This document shows, one piece after another, positions 1 to 9,296 of a DNA stretch of 64,000 nucleotides. The stretch covers positions 1-64,000 of the forward strand of contig CALKCK010000020.1 of assembly GCA_938083195.1 (NCBI GenBank), in the 5' to 3' direction. Both the position numbers and the translations under genes were made by a program. The DNA comes from an uncultured Pirellulaceae bacterium (GTDB taxonomy: Bacteria > Planctomycetota > Planctomycetia > Pirellulales > Pirellulaceae). Positions within the stretch are counted from its first letter, which is position 1; the number at the start of each line of letters is the position of its first letter. Below the pieces are notes generated by a model that saw only the letters and a list, made by a program, of their open reading frames with translations, searched no databases and was not told where the DNA came from.

Positions 1-134
1 TCTTTCAAGTCTTCTTTCAAGTCTTCTTTCAAGTCTTCTTTCAAGTCTTCTTTCAAGTCTTCTTTCAAGTCTTCTTTCAAGTCTTCTTTCAAGTCTTCTT
101 TCAAGTCTTCTTTCAAGTCTTCTTTCAAGTCTTC
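1..134. repeat. Perfect 12-bp tandem repeat, 11 copies, coding EDLK
   Basis: The plus-strand unit is TCTTTCAAGTCT, repeated without a mismatch from base 1 to 134 and continuing past the window edge. Read on the minus strand it is in frame with the PilM/GspL-like gene and encodes GAA GAC TTG AAA (Glu-Asp-Leu-Lys). A length divisible by three keeps the frame whatever the copy number. Perfect identity at synonymous positions indicates recent expansion by slippage or unequal exchange; an assembly collapse or expansion at the contig edge is possible. Confidence 0.97.
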
Positions 135-1646
135 ACTTAGCCCACTGGTGTTCGCCATAGATATTTCGCGATACTCAGTCGCCTTCTTGTTGAAACCTTC
201 AATTAACGCATTCCTATCGGGTGCGAATTCGACTCTCAGGCTCGTATTTAGCGGGTAACTTTTATCAGTCGGATCAACGGCACCTCGGGTTGGTTTTACG
301 GAAAAACGAGCTTCGCTTAACTCTGCGATCAATTCGGCCTCTTTACCGACTGCCGTGGTTCGCATATTGACGACGATTCGAGCATTGCCTCCTGCTTTCA
401 ATCCCGTCACCGCATCGAAAACATCAACGATGGTGTCATCGGGAGTCAGCGACCGCTCGCTATACTCGCCCAGTTCTTCCAACCAGTTGATGTCTGCCAT
501 TTTCCAATCATCGATTTTGGCGACCTCTCCATTAATCTGATCAACGCTTGGATTGTCATCGACACCCAAATTTAGCCGCTTCAAATATGCCAAATCTTCC
601 TTCAGTCGATTGATCTCCGACGTTTGTTGGCTTAGCACCCACCATCCCCAGCCAATTGCAATAACGAAGACGGCAGCAGCTACCGCACCGATTTGGTAAC
701 GCCGCGAATGATCACTCTTGACGACGATTGGCTTTCGAGGATTTACGAAGTCCAACCGGTACTTATCGTTTGTACTTTGTTTTTCCAAAGCTCCAAGCAC
801 GCCTGCAAATCGTTCGGAAGATTCGGGTAGTTCGCAACCACTAGCAATCGAAGCGAACTGGCTAGGCATAACCAATCTGACGCTAAGCTCTAATTTGGTT
901 TCAATTTCCTTAGCCAAATTGACGTAATGTTCAGACTCTCCAAACACAACAACTTCGGAAATATTACGATTGCCCAAAGCAGACTTAGCCGAGGCGAGCG
1001 TTCTCCGAGCCTCAGACAACAGGGTCGAGGTTCTCTCGCCCACATCGCTCGACGCTGCCAGCCGAATCGTTCGCGTGGTTAACACTAAACTACCGTCGAC
1101 CACGGACATATCTGTTTGATCTCCGTTAGGATCAATGATCAAGCGACACTCTCCATCGCTTAACTCTTCCCCCAACAAGTCTATCGTCGCCAACGGCCGC
1201 AACAGCAGATGTTTTACTTTAAGACCAGCCGCCACTGTGATCGACATCACCCGCTGCTGAAGCTCGGGCGAGATACCAACGGCCAACACGTCTCGCGATT
1301 GAGTCGCATCTCCTCTTAATGGAACATAATCCAAAGCCCACGCTTCACTAAGCGAAACAAACTCATTGTTGGCAATAAACCGAACCATGTCCGGAACCTC
1401 ATTGTCCGGTGCCGGCGGGATAGTTAGCTCCCTAATTTCTGCATCAGCTCGACTCACAATGACCGCGGCGTCTGCGCGCGACAACCCGTGCTTTGACAAA
1501 CTTGATTTCAACGCTTCGGATGCTACCTCCGAATCGCCAGCCACGTCGACTGAGAACATATGGGTTATCTTCACCGACCGCTGCGAGACTCGCGCGGCAG
1601 CGACAAGGATTTGGTCGTCTTGGATTTGGATAGCAACGAATGCCAT
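1..1646 (-). CDS. PilM/GspL-like secretion ATPase-fold protein, C-terminal EDLK repeat, cut by window edge
   Basis: The reading frame opens with ATG at 1646 (protein starts MAFVAIQIQDDQILVAAARV) and stays open to base 1, so the C-terminus lies outside the window. Residues about 1-310 look like the actin-like fold of PilM/GspL, the cytoplasmic adaptor linking the motor ATPase to the inner-membrane platform. A transmembrane helix lies at about residues 320-339 (GAVAAAVFVIAIGWGWWVL), followed by a short coiled coil and a PilN/GspL-like periplasmic part. From residue 505 the protein is a perfect Glu-Asp-Leu-Lys repeat, at least 11 copies. It is the last visible gene of the gspE-K operon, 49 bp after gspK, which supports the role. 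Similarity is by pattern, not by search; the repeat tail is unlike any GspL I know. Confidence 0.8.
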   Translation of the reverse strand, partial: MAFVAIQIQDDQILVAAARVSQRSVKITHMFSVDVAGDSEVASEALKSSLSKHGLSRADAAVIVSRADAEIRELTIPPAPDNEVPDMVRFIANNEFVSLSEAWALDYVPLRGDATQSRDVLAVGISPELQQRVMSITVAAGLKVKHLLLRPLATIDLLGEELSDGECRLIIDPNGDQTDMSVVDGSLVLTTRTIRLAASSDVGERTSTLLSEARRTLASAKSALGNRNISEVVVFGESEHYVNLAKEIETKLELSVRLVMPSQFASIASGCELPESSERFAGVLGALEKQSTNDKYRLDFVNPRKPIVVKSDHSRRYQIGAVAAAVFVIAIGWGWWVLSQQTSEINRLKEDLAYLKRLNLGVDDNPSVDQINGEVAKIDDWKMADINWLEELGEYSERSLTPDDTIVDVFDAVTGLKAGGNARIVVNMRTTAVGKEAELIAELSEARFSVKPTRGAVDPTDKSYPLNTSLRVEFAPDRNALIEGFNKKATEYREISMANTSGLSEDLKEDLKEDLKEDLKEDLKEDLKEDLKEDLKEDLKEDLKEDLK

Positions 1647-1695
1647 GGCTAACTTTCAGATTAATCAAGTAACTCGAAAAAAAGCGAGTCGATCT

Positions 1696-3318
1696 CTATT
1701 CAATTATGTTTGTACCGAGGGCGTCAATCGAGAAACTAGACCTTAAATGGCTCTTATTTCTCCAAGAAATAATACGGGGGACACCAACCGTAGTATCTAA
1801 CACGACCTCCGCCCGAGAGGTTCCGACCCCGTCGGCAAAATATCCGATGATTTCAGCCCCAAAAACGTCACCACCGGTACAAACGTAGGACATCAGGCTT
1901 TTCATGGTCGCCAGGTCAACCACGCCTTCGACAAACAGCCAAGTCTCATATTTCCGATTCATATCCGCACCGGTTGGGTCATCTAGCTCAAAATCAGTAC
2001 CGCGTTGGCTAATGATCTGATCGACAGTCGACTCATCAAGCCCGGGGATTCCCATCAGAACTACCCGCGGAGCCTGCATGATATTGATCCTCCCCGGAAT
2101 GGTTGCCCCCTCAAATGTCGTCAAACTTGCCATCAAACGCGGCATCGTGAAGGGAACGTTGCTAAACTTCACAGGTGACTCCGCAAAACTGGTCAAGTTC
2201 AATTCGTCCCACTCACTTGTGTCAACGTAAGCCGTCACAAGATCAACAATCGAAGTTAACTTTCGCTTACTCTCGAGCACCGCAAAATCCGGTTGCAGCA
2301 GAGCAGCACTCTGAACAACTGCGGTCTCCGACGGTGGCTCGGTCGTAGGTTCTTCGGAAGAACAACGATAGTAAATTATAAAGTTAGCCCATTCATCATC
2401 GAAAGCACTTTTTAAATCGTCGTACAACTGCTCAAGATCGTCAGCATTGACATTGATTCGGGGCAGTCCTTCTGCCGTCAAATTACTTTCGTTGCTGTAC
2501 AACGTCAGATAATTCGCCCAACCGAGATACATCTCTGCGTCGGTGGAAGACGCATTGGTGCCGGCCATTTCGGCAGGGTCTAAAATTCCATTTCGATTGG
2601 TGTCCAAGCCAAAGAGAAGTTGAGGAGTCACGCCGTAAATGAGAAGCAACTCGTCCATACTGTCCAACGGTCCATTTTTGGCAGAATAGGGTGGAGACAA
2701 ACCTTCGTAGTAAGCTGATTCCACACCGTAATCTCGCGAATCATCGTCCGCGTCCATCCAATCTAAAATCGAGTCCGCAATTTCCTCTGTCATCTCCGGC
2801 ATACCCATCAGCAAATCCCGGACGTTTCCGCCACTCAACGCAAGGGTTGCCTCCGCATACGGCATGGTGTTCAGGTTAATTTTGCTGCTCTCATCGATCA
2901 AACCAAAACGCTGACCTTCGGGGGCACCCTCTTCATCGAGACTTGACGTTGCCACAGAGAAATAGCCAACCAAAGCGGCGTCCGAATTAGCCACCGCCAC
3001 TGGAACGGCCTGAAAGTAAGTTGGATTATCCCACCGCCCGCCTTTTTCCCGAATGGTGGCCTCACTATTGGAGAGATAGAGACGCACGAAATCCATTCCG
3101 GAATCGACAAGATTCTTCGACTGTAATTGTCGCGTTCCTAACCTCGACGCCTCTTCCTCGGTTTGCATCAACGCGGTGAATGTATAGACCGATAACGAAA
3201 GGATCACAATCGTCACCAGCACGATCACCAACAGCATACCCTGCCGTCGACCATGCCCACCGGCTCGATGTCGATCAAGCTTAAAACCCTGTTGAACAAA
3301 AGACTTCATTTTCTTCAT
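1696..3318 (-). CDS. gspK: General secretion pathway protein K-like minor pseudopilin
   Basis: GspK-type minor pseudopilin, expected at the tip of the inner-membrane-anchored pseudopilus with GspI and GspJ. A basic leader ends in a glycine before a hydrophobic helix (MLLVIVLVTIVILSLSVYTF, about residues 28-47), the pseudopilin pattern without the usual Glu at +5, which is typical for GspK. The body holds the alpha-helical insert with a helix-hairpin-helix-like part (NLNTMPYAEATLAL, then ILDWMDADDD), and an Asp-rich segment DTNRNGILDPAEM that resembles a calcium-binding loop. At 540 residues it is longer than the usual 320-odd of proteobacterial GspK. The stop codon of gspJ is directly followed by this ATG, so the two are translationally coupled. 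Confidence 0.85.
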   Translation of the reverse strand: MKKMKSFVQQGFKLDRHRAGGHGRRQGMLLVIVLVTIVILSLSVYTFTALMQTEEEASRLGTRQLQSKNLVDSGMDFVRLYLSNSEATIREKGGRWDNPTYFQAVPVAVANSDAALVGYFSVATSSLDEEGAPEGQRFGLIDESSKINLNTMPYAEATLALSGGNVRDLLMGMPEMTEEIADSILDWMDADDDSRDYGVESAYYEGLSPPYSAKNGPLDSMDELLLIYGVTPQLLFGLDTNRNGILDPAEMAGTNASSTDAEMYLGWANYLTLYSNESNLTAEGLPRINVNADDLEQLYDDLKSAFDDEWANFIIYYRCSSEEPTTEPPSETAVVQSAALLQPDFAVLESKRKLTSIVDLVTAYVDTSEWDELNLTSFAESPVKFSNVPFTMPRLMASLTTFEGATIPGRINIMQAPRVVLMGIPGLDESTVDQIISQRGTDFELDDPTGADMNRKYETWLFVEGVVDLATMKSLMSYVCTGGDVFGAEIIGYFADGVGTSRAEVVLDTTVGVPRIISWRNKSHLRSSFSIDALGTNIIE

Positions 3319-4248
3319 CTAATTGCCTTCACTTTCAATCGGTTCGGCAACGGGTAAATCGACCACGGTTCGGAAGATTTGCATCTGATCAGGATCAGAT
3401 TGATCTATCGTGTAGTCCTGAGAACCGGCGGCTGAGCGTACAGGATCAATCATAATGTTGACCTCGATTGCCACGGGGAAACCCCCGTTTTCAACCGAAT
3501 CCCATTCGGACTGCCACTCTTCGCCATCAAAATATTGAAAACTAATATCCACAACCTCATTGGCAATTAACCGAGTGTATTCATCCGCCGCCATCATGAG
3601 CTCTGTCTCGCCTCTGTACTCGGCAACTGCTCGATCAATCTCTCGTCGATAAAGTCCTCCCGGCGCTTTATTCCGCTGAAACTCGATCGCCGATTCCACG
3701 CCACCGTCGCTAAGTGAAACAAAATAAGAAAGGGATTTGATATCCGATGGAGACTGAACCTCATCTTCGGCTGAGGCAACCAAGGGATTGTACTGATCCA
3801 ATCTCGGCAGGCGACTGATATCGATCATGAGGACATTCGCACTGCCTAACATGGTTGGCCTAAAGGAAACCTCCTCTTCAACGATTAGGGACTCTGGTTC
3901 CTCCTCTTCCTCCGCCGCTTCGCCACCACCGGTGAGCATCATTGTTTGGGTTTGAATCAGGTTGTCTAAGCCAGAGTAATCAGTCGCCTTGTACTGAATA
4001 CCAGCTCGCAAATCATTTCCAATCATCGCCAGCAAAGCCCGGGCAACTTGCTTTTGCTCCACCATTGCCTGCTGTTTTGTCAAAGCAACCAAATAAACTT
4101 GAATTCCACCCGCCACGGCAGCAAACACCACGACGGATAAACCGAGTGCGAGCAGCAGTTCGAGCAAGGTGTAACCAACCCGAGTACGATTCTTTTCAAA
4201 ACGCGTCATTGGAAGGGACTTGGCGGGCACGCCATTGATGGTTTCCAT
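3319..4248 (-). CDS. gspJ: General secretion pathway protein J-like pseudopilin
   Basis: Type II secretion minor pseudopilin. I chose the ATG at 4248 (METINGV...) because it lies one base after the stop of gspI; a longer frame from 4341 would overlap gspI by some 90 bases. The prepilin peptidase site is G-YTLLELLLALGLS with Glu at mature position 5, followed by the N-terminal hydrophobic helix. Near residue 110 there is a very acidic loop (EAAEEEEEPESLIVEEE), unusual for the family. The C-terminal half (SFQYFDGEEWQSEWDS) is the GspJ-like motif where the protein comments on a measured strand; PulJ/GspJ proteins share this FxYxDxxxxWxxxW pattern. Mature protein length, about 280 residues, is somewhat above the normal 190-200. 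Confidence 0.85.
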   Translation of the reverse strand: METINGVPAKSLPMTRFEKNRTRVGYTLLELLLALGLSVVVFAAVAGGIQVYLVALTKQQAMVEQKQVARALLAMIGNDLRAGIQYKATDYSGLDNLIQTQTMMLTGGGEAAEEEEEPESLIVEEEVSFRPTMLGSANVLMIDISRLPRLDQYNPLVASAEDEVQSPSDIKSLSYFVSLSDGGVESAIEFQRNKAPGGLYRREIDRAVAEYRGETELMMAADEYTRLIANEVVDISFQYFDGEEWQSEWDSVENGGFPVAIEVNIMIDPVRSAAGSQDYTIDQSDPDQMQIFRTVVDLPVAEPIESEGN

Positions 4249-4249
4249 A

Positions 4250-4702
4250 TTATTCCATATCCTCTTCCGGCTCATAATCCGGATCTGGAATGAGACGGAC
4301 AATCGAAATCGATGCGGGAATCGCTGACTCTTCGTCTCCACGACGCACGACGACCGTTGCTAAAAACAGCCCCGCCTGCATCGAGTCTTGTATATCAACC
4401 GAGTAAAACCACCCGGGATTGCTGGGGACCTCCGCGTCGCCGGTGGACTCTAATGGAATCGCGCCCACCACCAACTCGGCCATCGTTGAACCCGCAATCA
4501 TGTTCGCATCGTTTAGCAATTGAGATTTCAGGCCACTTCGATAGCCAAGGTGATACAGATTGCCAATCACCGCCATCGAACCACCCAGGATAGCTACCGA
4601 GAGAATGACCTCTAACAACGACAGCCCTCGTCGCGACCTCGGCGTTAAATGCCGACGGTTTCGGCGAACGAAATTCGCTGGGTGGGAAACCGAAAATTTC
4701 AT
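4250..4702 (-). CDS. gspI: General secretion pathway protein I-like pseudopilin
   Basis: 150-residue minor pseudopilin. The cleavage and helix motif is SRRG-LSLLEVILSVAILGG with Glu at mature position 5. Position between gspH and gspJ, short length and the small globular C-terminus fit GspI, which seeds the pseudopilus tip with GspJ and GspK. The start overlaps the stop of gspH by four bases (ATGA-type coupling). The C-terminus ends in an acidic tail (DPDYEPEEDME). A type IV minor pilin is the alternative, less likely given the gene order. Confidence 0.85.
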   Translation of the reverse strand: MKFSVSHPANFVRRNRRHLTPRSRRGLSLLEVILSVAILGGSMAVIGNLYHLGYRSGLKSQLLNDANMIAGSTMAELVVGAIPLESTGDAEVPSNPGWFYSVDIQDSMQAGLFLATVVVRRGDEESAIPASISIVRLIPDPDYEPEEDME

Positions 4703-5313
4703 TGAACCCCTTCCGTTTCCACGAAATCAGGACGAACCGTTTTAGCAATCCCGGTTAATCCTCTTAGATGAACTTCAATTGTTGCCTGCTTTTGGTTTTG
4801 CAGGGTAATGATCGCATCTTGAGAAGTGCCGTCCGGATAAAAAAAGATTGGCTTGAGAGCACCTTCGGAACCGGCGACGGACAAAATCTCGGCACCACGA
4901 GAGTCTGCTCCAACTTCGCCCGCGATGAACAAAACTCCCCTCGGAAGTAGATCGTCTTCGAAACTCGAGGTCCGGCCTTCAGCCAGTTCTTGCTCTCGCT
5001 GACCTGCAAGCGATCCCTGCTGATCAAAATTCCTAAAAGGAGCTACGTTAAAATAAGACCCTCCTGGCGAGAAGAAAACAGCATACTCTTCGCCGTTCTT
5101 GATCGCCTTGACCCGCGCCTGTCCCATCGCAACGCGCACTCGATCCGCACTTTTCTTCAGCGATTGGTTAGCCAGCGTTTGCTGCACCGTGGGTGCCGCG
5201 ACCGCAGTAACAACCACCATGATTGCAACTACCAAAAGTAACTCCATCAAGGTCATACCGGCGCAACGATTCCGCAATTGAATTGGAGCATTGCACTGCA
5301 AATTCATATTCAT
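4699..5313 (-). CDS. gspH: General secretion pathway protein H-like pseudopilin
   Basis: 204-residue pseudopilin with cleavage site CAG-MTLMELLLVVAIMVVV (Glu at mature position 5) and the GspH/FimT-like pattern that follows the helix: SLKKSADRVRVAMGQARVKAIKNGEEYAVFF, of which the R-x-A-x-x-x-N part is typical of GspH. It would sit at the pseudopilus shaft near the tip. It overlaps gspI by four bases and lies 83 bp after gspG. The product has an insert of about 40 residues compared with short GspH proteins. The initiation site MNMNLQC at 5313 or 5307 cannot be decided. Confidence 0.83.
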   Translation of the reverse strand: MNMNLQCNAPIQLRNRCAGMTLMELLLVVAIMVVVTAVAAPTVQQTLANQSLKKSADRVRVAMGQARVKAIKNGEEYAVFFSPGGSYFNVAPFRNFDQQGSLAGQREQELAEGRTSSFEDDLLPRGVLFIAGEVGADSRGAEILSVAGSEGALKPIFFYPDGTSQDAIITLQNQKQATIEVHLRGLTGIAKTVRPDFVETEGVQ

Positions 5314-5396
5314 ACGGAATCCAATAAAAAAGGCGACCAGTTATCAACCGTTTCCAATTCAAAAGAATCGAAAACGGCCAAACTCAATCAATCAAG

Positions 5397-5819
5397 TTAT
5401 TTACTGTTGACTTCTGGAACGTCGTCTTCGGTACCGGTCTGCTTATCAGGGCCAGCCGAAGTAATCGTAACGCGATCATTCAATTCGTCCTTGTTGTACG
5501 AATACGGATTCTGCCATGGATCGTTACTGATTGGCTTGTCCAGATAAGGACCGCCCCACTGGGCACGACTCATGCCTGTCGGGTTGGTATACAGATCATC
5601 AAGCGTGGAAGGATAAGAACCTGCATTTAGCTTGTACATTTTGCAGGCTCTCTTCATGGTCTCAATTTCAATGGTCGCCGTTTTCGTCAGCGCACCTTTT
5701 TGAAGGTTTACTACCGCGACGGTTCCAAGGCCGGCTAACACGACCAAAATGGCCATCACCAAAAGCAATTCGAGCAAGGTAAAACCAGAATTCCGTCGAC
5801 TTTGTCTCTTCAATTTCAT
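5397..5819 (-). CDS. gspG: General secretion pathway protein G, major pseudopilin
   Basis: Major pseudopilin that forms the type II secretion piston. The short basic leader MKLKRQSRRNSG is followed by FTLLELLLVMAILVVLAGLG with the prepilin peptidase site after the glycine and Glu at mature position 5. The C-terminal half has the GspG signature: WGGPYLDKPISNDPWQNPY followed by a TITSAGPDKQTGTEDDV stretch whose acidic residues form the calcium site of GspG. The 140-residue length is normal. It is separated from gspF by 74 bp and from gspH by 83 bp, larger gaps than elsewhere in the operon, consistent with an independently tuned abundant subunit. Confidence 0.93.
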   Translation of the reverse strand: MKLKRQSRRNSGFTLLELLLVMAILVVLAGLGTVAVVNLQKGALTKTATIEIETMKRACKMYKLNAGSYPSTLDDLYTNPTGMSRAQWGGPYLDKPISNDPWQNPYSYNKDELNDRVTITSAGPDKQTGTEDDVPEVNSK

Positions 5820-5893
5820 ATCAATTCCTCTTAAACAGTTTTCTTTATTAGTTTGAATAAAAACAGGGGTTAAAAACGTAGCCAGGTCTCGTT

Positions 5894-7102
5894 TTATTCC
5901 ATCACATTCCCCATCTTCATAATTGGTAAGAGTAACGCAACGACGACTATCAAAATAATGAAAGCCATCACCATTAACATTAGCGGTTCAATAAGCTTGA
6001 CCATCAGATCAAGGCGTCGAACCGTTTGTTTTTCTAAGCCATCGGAGATATTAATCAACACATCGTCGAGAGTATTTGATTCTTCCGCAACACTGATCAT
6101 CTCTGTGACGTTCCGCGGGAAATGCCCCGATCTGCCCAGCGGCTTGGAGAGAGATTCGCCAGACGTTATGTTCTCGGCGGCGTCCGCAATTGCTTCGGAC
6201 AAAATCTTATTCCCGGATGCGTCTTTGCTGATATCAAGCGCACGAAGAATCGGAACACCATTCCGCAGCAATGTTCCTAACACCCTGCAGAACCGACCGA
6301 CCGCCAAAGAGAGAAAAATCGGTCCAAGTAATGGCAATTTAATCTTCCAACGATCGGCCCAACGCCTTCCGGCTTCGGTCGCCAACTGATATTTCAGAAT
6401 CACAATTCCAACCACGGCGAATCCAACGAAAAAGATTCCGTAACCTCGGACAAAATCGCTAAACCAAAGCAACCATTCGGTGACCAATGGCAACTCGCCC
6501 ATCGCCCGAAGCTGATCGAACATTGAACCAAACTTCGGCACAAAGAATACGATCAACACCGAAACCACGATCGTTCCAATGGTCGCCAAGACCGCCGGGT
6601 AGATTAACGCTCCGGTTGTCCTCGACTTCAGCTCAGACTGCTGCTCTGTAAATTTAGCCACTCTTAACAATGCGTCTTCGAGAAAACCACCTTCAGCACC
6701 AGCACGTGACATATTGACGGCCATCTCGCTGAAAACTCTTGGATGCTTAGCAAATGCATCGGAAAGTGTCTCACCATCCTCCACCCGCTCAATTACGTCC
6801 TCTAATGCCAACCGAAAAACAGGCACCTGCGCTTGCTCTTTGAGAATCCTGAGCGACCTCATCATTGGCACGCCGTTAGTTATCAACGACGCGAGTTGCT
6901 CGTAAAAGGCGGCAATCTTTTGATCACTTACTCGGCCGCCACCAAAACTGATCTGCTTTTTCTCCACCTCCGTGGTCACCGACACTGGGAACAACCCCTT
7001 GGCCGACAACGCCCCAACCATGTCTTTTTCGGTATTGGCGAACATCGACCCCGAGGTGATTTCACCTTGTAGATTTCTCGCTTTGTAGTTGTATTCAGGC
7101 AT
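5894..7102 (-). CDS. gspF: General secretion pathway protein F, inner-membrane platform
   Basis: Polytopic platform protein of the type II secretion / type IV pilus family, 402 residues, the expected size. Two homologous GspF domains are visible, about residues 70-190 (FYEQLASLITNGVPMMRSLR) and 270-395 (FCRVLGTLLRNGVPILRALD). Hydrophobic helices lie near residues 165-190, 215-240 and at the C-terminus (LMLMVMAFIILIVVVALLLP). The protein would bind the GspE motor and the GspL-like adaptor. It begins MPEYNYKARNLQGE, matching the family N-terminus, so the start is secure. Confidence 0.95.
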   Translation of the reverse strand: MPEYNYKARNLQGEITSGSMFANTEKDMVGALSAKGLFPVSVTTEVEKKQISFGGGRVSDQKIAAFYEQLASLITNGVPMMRSLRILKEQAQVPVFRLALEDVIERVEDGETLSDAFAKHPRVFSEMAVNMSRAGAEGGFLEDALLRVAKFTEQQSELKSRTTGALIYPAVLATIGTIVVSVLIVFFVPKFGSMFDQLRAMGELPLVTEWLLWFSDFVRGYGIFFVGFAVVGIVILKYQLATEAGRRWADRWKIKLPLLGPIFLSLAVGRFCRVLGTLLRNGVPILRALDISKDASGNKILSEAIADAAENITSGESLSKPLGRSGHFPRNVTEMISVAEESNTLDDVLINISDGLEKQTVRRLDLMVKLIEPLMLMVMAFIILIVVVALLLPIMKMGNVME

Positions 7103-7185
7103 TGGTATTAAATCCGGTTACGAATTTTTACACTTGTGGTTTTTGGATCTCAATCAAACTTGGACAAAAGAACGGAAGGCTACCA

Positions 7186-8868
7186 TTAACTTCGCCGGTC
7201 ACCTTTGGTAATCCTGAGTACCTCTTCGACCGAAGTATCTCCTTGGATCACTTTCCGCCAGCCATCATCTCGCAGTGTCTTCATTCCACCGGCAATCGCA
7301 GCTTTTTTGATTTCCCACGTACTCATCCGATCGTGAGCCATCTGCCGAAGGTCGTCCGTAGTAACCAGCAACTCATAAATACCAAGCCTGCCTCGGTAGC
7401 CAACGTCCCGACATTCCCGACAGCCCACCGCTTCATAAATTGGTCCTTGGTCAAGCATCTCCATCGGAAAATCATCCGGCAGGTCGGCAGTCGCCGGCTT
7501 CACCTCACGGCGACAGCTGCACAATCGACGAACCAGTCGCTGTGCCATAATCGCCTCGACTGTACTGGCAACCAAAAACGGCTCGACCCCCATATCACCC
7601 ATTCGGGTAAACGCACCCGCCGCATCATTCGTGTGAAGCGTACTGAACACCAGGTGACCGGTGAGCGATGCTTGAATTGCATTCTCCGCAGTTTCCAAAT
7701 CGCGAATCTCACCCACGAGAACGACATCGGGATCATGTCGCAAAATACTTCGTAGCGAGTGGGCAAAGGTCAATCCGATCTTCGGATGCACCTGAATCTG
7801 ATTAATACCTTTTAACTGGTACTCAACCGGATCCTCCGTGGTAATGATTTTTGTTTTTGGATCGTTAATTTCAATCAACGAACTGTACAGCGTCGTCGTC
7901 TTACCAGAACCCGTTGGCCCCGTAACCAAAATAATTCCGTGGGGCAACGAAATCAATTTCCGGAATTCGCCATAAGTTTCCTCAGACATTCCGAGGCCCT
8001 GCAACTCAAAAACCATCGCGCCTTTATCCAGAATCCTCATCACGAGACTCTCGCCGTGAATCATCGGAATCACCGAAACACGCACGTCCACTTCGCGGCC
8101 TTTGACCCGAATCTTAATTCGGCCGTCCTGAGGCAACCGTTTCTCGGCGATATTTAACTTCGCCATGATCTTCAGTCGACTGATGATCGCAGCGCGGAAA
8201 TGATTGATCTCAGGTGGAACCGGTTGGGTATGAAGGATGCCGTCAATTCGATTTCGAATCACAATTCCGTCTTGCTGAGATTCGATGTGAACATCACTGG
8301 TTCGCGACTCAACGGCTTCAAGCAAAATTTCATTGACCAAACGAACAACACTTGCTTCCTGAGCCATCTCAGAAAGCTCACTGCCGTCGGATTCAATCTC
8401 GGTCAGCAACTCGATGCCGTCTTCGTTTCTCTGTTCAATCAACCCACCAATCGTCTCACCACCAACACCGAGGTGGGTTTTGATCAATTTGGCAATTTCT
8501 GATTGCTCCGCCAGAACAGGTTCAACTGCCAAACCCATCGCCGCGCTTATTTCGTCCAGTGGGTAGAAATCAAGCGGATCACTGGTAGCAACGACAATAG
8601 TCCCATTCTCCCGGCTTACCGGAAAGAGAACCTGTCGGTAGATGACCTTAAGTGGAAAATCTTCCAGCAGCGACAAATCAACGTCGGCCGTTCTCAGATC
8701 CAAAAACTTCACACCCACTTCGTCCGCCATCGCCTCTAACGCTGCTTCATGAGAAACCGCACCAGTACCCACAAGCGACGCCAACACATCACCGCCAAGA
8801 CTCTCAGCATGATTAAATTGAGCGTCGGAGACTAATCCACGTCGAACTAAAGCTTCCACTAATTGCAT
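7186..8868 (-). CDS. gspE: General secretion pathway protein E, motor ATPase
   Basis: Hexameric cytoplasmic ATPase that drives pseudopilus assembly. An N-terminal GspE/PilB domain (about residues 1-150) precedes the ATPase core with Walker A GPTGSGKT at residues 317-324, the Asp box and Walker B (DVVLVGEIRDLETA), the His box (GHLVFSTLHTND) and the tetracysteine zinc element (CSCRR ... CRECRDVGYRGRLGIYELL). Length 560 is normal. It is the first gene of the operon on the minus strand; about 500 bp without a gene lie upstream and should hold the promoter. PilB is the close alternative, but the pseudopilin gene order downstream favours GspE. Confidence 0.95.
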   Translation of the reverse strand: MQLVEALVRRGLVSDAQFNHAESLGGDVLASLVGTGAVSHEAALEAMADEVGVKFLDLRTADVDLSLLEDFPLKVIYRQVLFPVSRENGTIVVATSDPLDFYPLDEISAAMGLAVEPVLAEQSEIAKLIKTHLGVGGETIGGLIEQRNEDGIELLTEIESDGSELSEMAQEASVVRLVNEILLEAVESRTSDVHIESQQDGIVIRNRIDGILHTQPVPPEINHFRAAIISRLKIMAKLNIAEKRLPQDGRIKIRVKGREVDVRVSVIPMIHGESLVMRILDKGAMVFELQGLGMSEETYGEFRKLISLPHGIILVTGPTGSGKTTTLYSSLIEINDPKTKIITTEDPVEYQLKGINQIQVHPKIGLTFAHSLRSILRHDPDVVLVGEIRDLETAENAIQASLTGHLVFSTLHTNDAAGAFTRMGDMGVEPFLVASTVEAIMAQRLVRRLCSCRREVKPATADLPDDFPMEMLDQGPIYEAVGCRECRDVGYRGRLGIYELLVTTDDLRQMAHDRMSTWEIKKAAIAGGMKTLRDDGWRKVIQGDTSVEEVLRITKGDRRS

Positions 8869-9296
8869 TTCAGACTCTACAAATCAAAATTCGGTTTGAA
8901 ACTATCGCCGACCAAGTTTTTGCGGACTGTATCGACTCAACAAAAATAATCAAATAAGCCGGCCACGCCAAAAGTTATGCGACATTATGCGTGACGAATT
9001 GATACTCTTAGGGTACAAAATTGCGTCCAACACACGATTCGATTCCATTTCTTGGTGATCCCAACCGGAAGCGTCGAGCAACCGTAATAACAGTCCCAAC
9101 CCGAACTGGCCAAGCCAACTACCCTCGGAACAGCCACGCCGTATTAACTACTCAGCGCAGCTCCGCTTACTTTTCTCCTCGCAACACATCTAAAACCCCA
9201 AATAACTCGGCAAGTTTCGACTATTCTACTTTCAGGGCTTGAAATTAGCGATTTCTAATCAAGCAACTTTGATTCAAATCCACCAAGAATCAACCA
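8869..9296. other. Intergenic region upstream of gspE
   Basis: No convincing gene on either strand. It separates the gspE start from the 3' end of the Arg-Gly-rich gene, both on the minus strand, so it should carry the promoter of the secretion operon. A near-repeat of 'atgcg' words (gttATGCGacattATGCGtg near 8974-8993) is present; I see no strong promoter match. Confidence 0.6.

Noticed and set aside
1..134. CRISPR array
   Set aside because: The 12-bp units are directly adjacent with no spacers and are coding.
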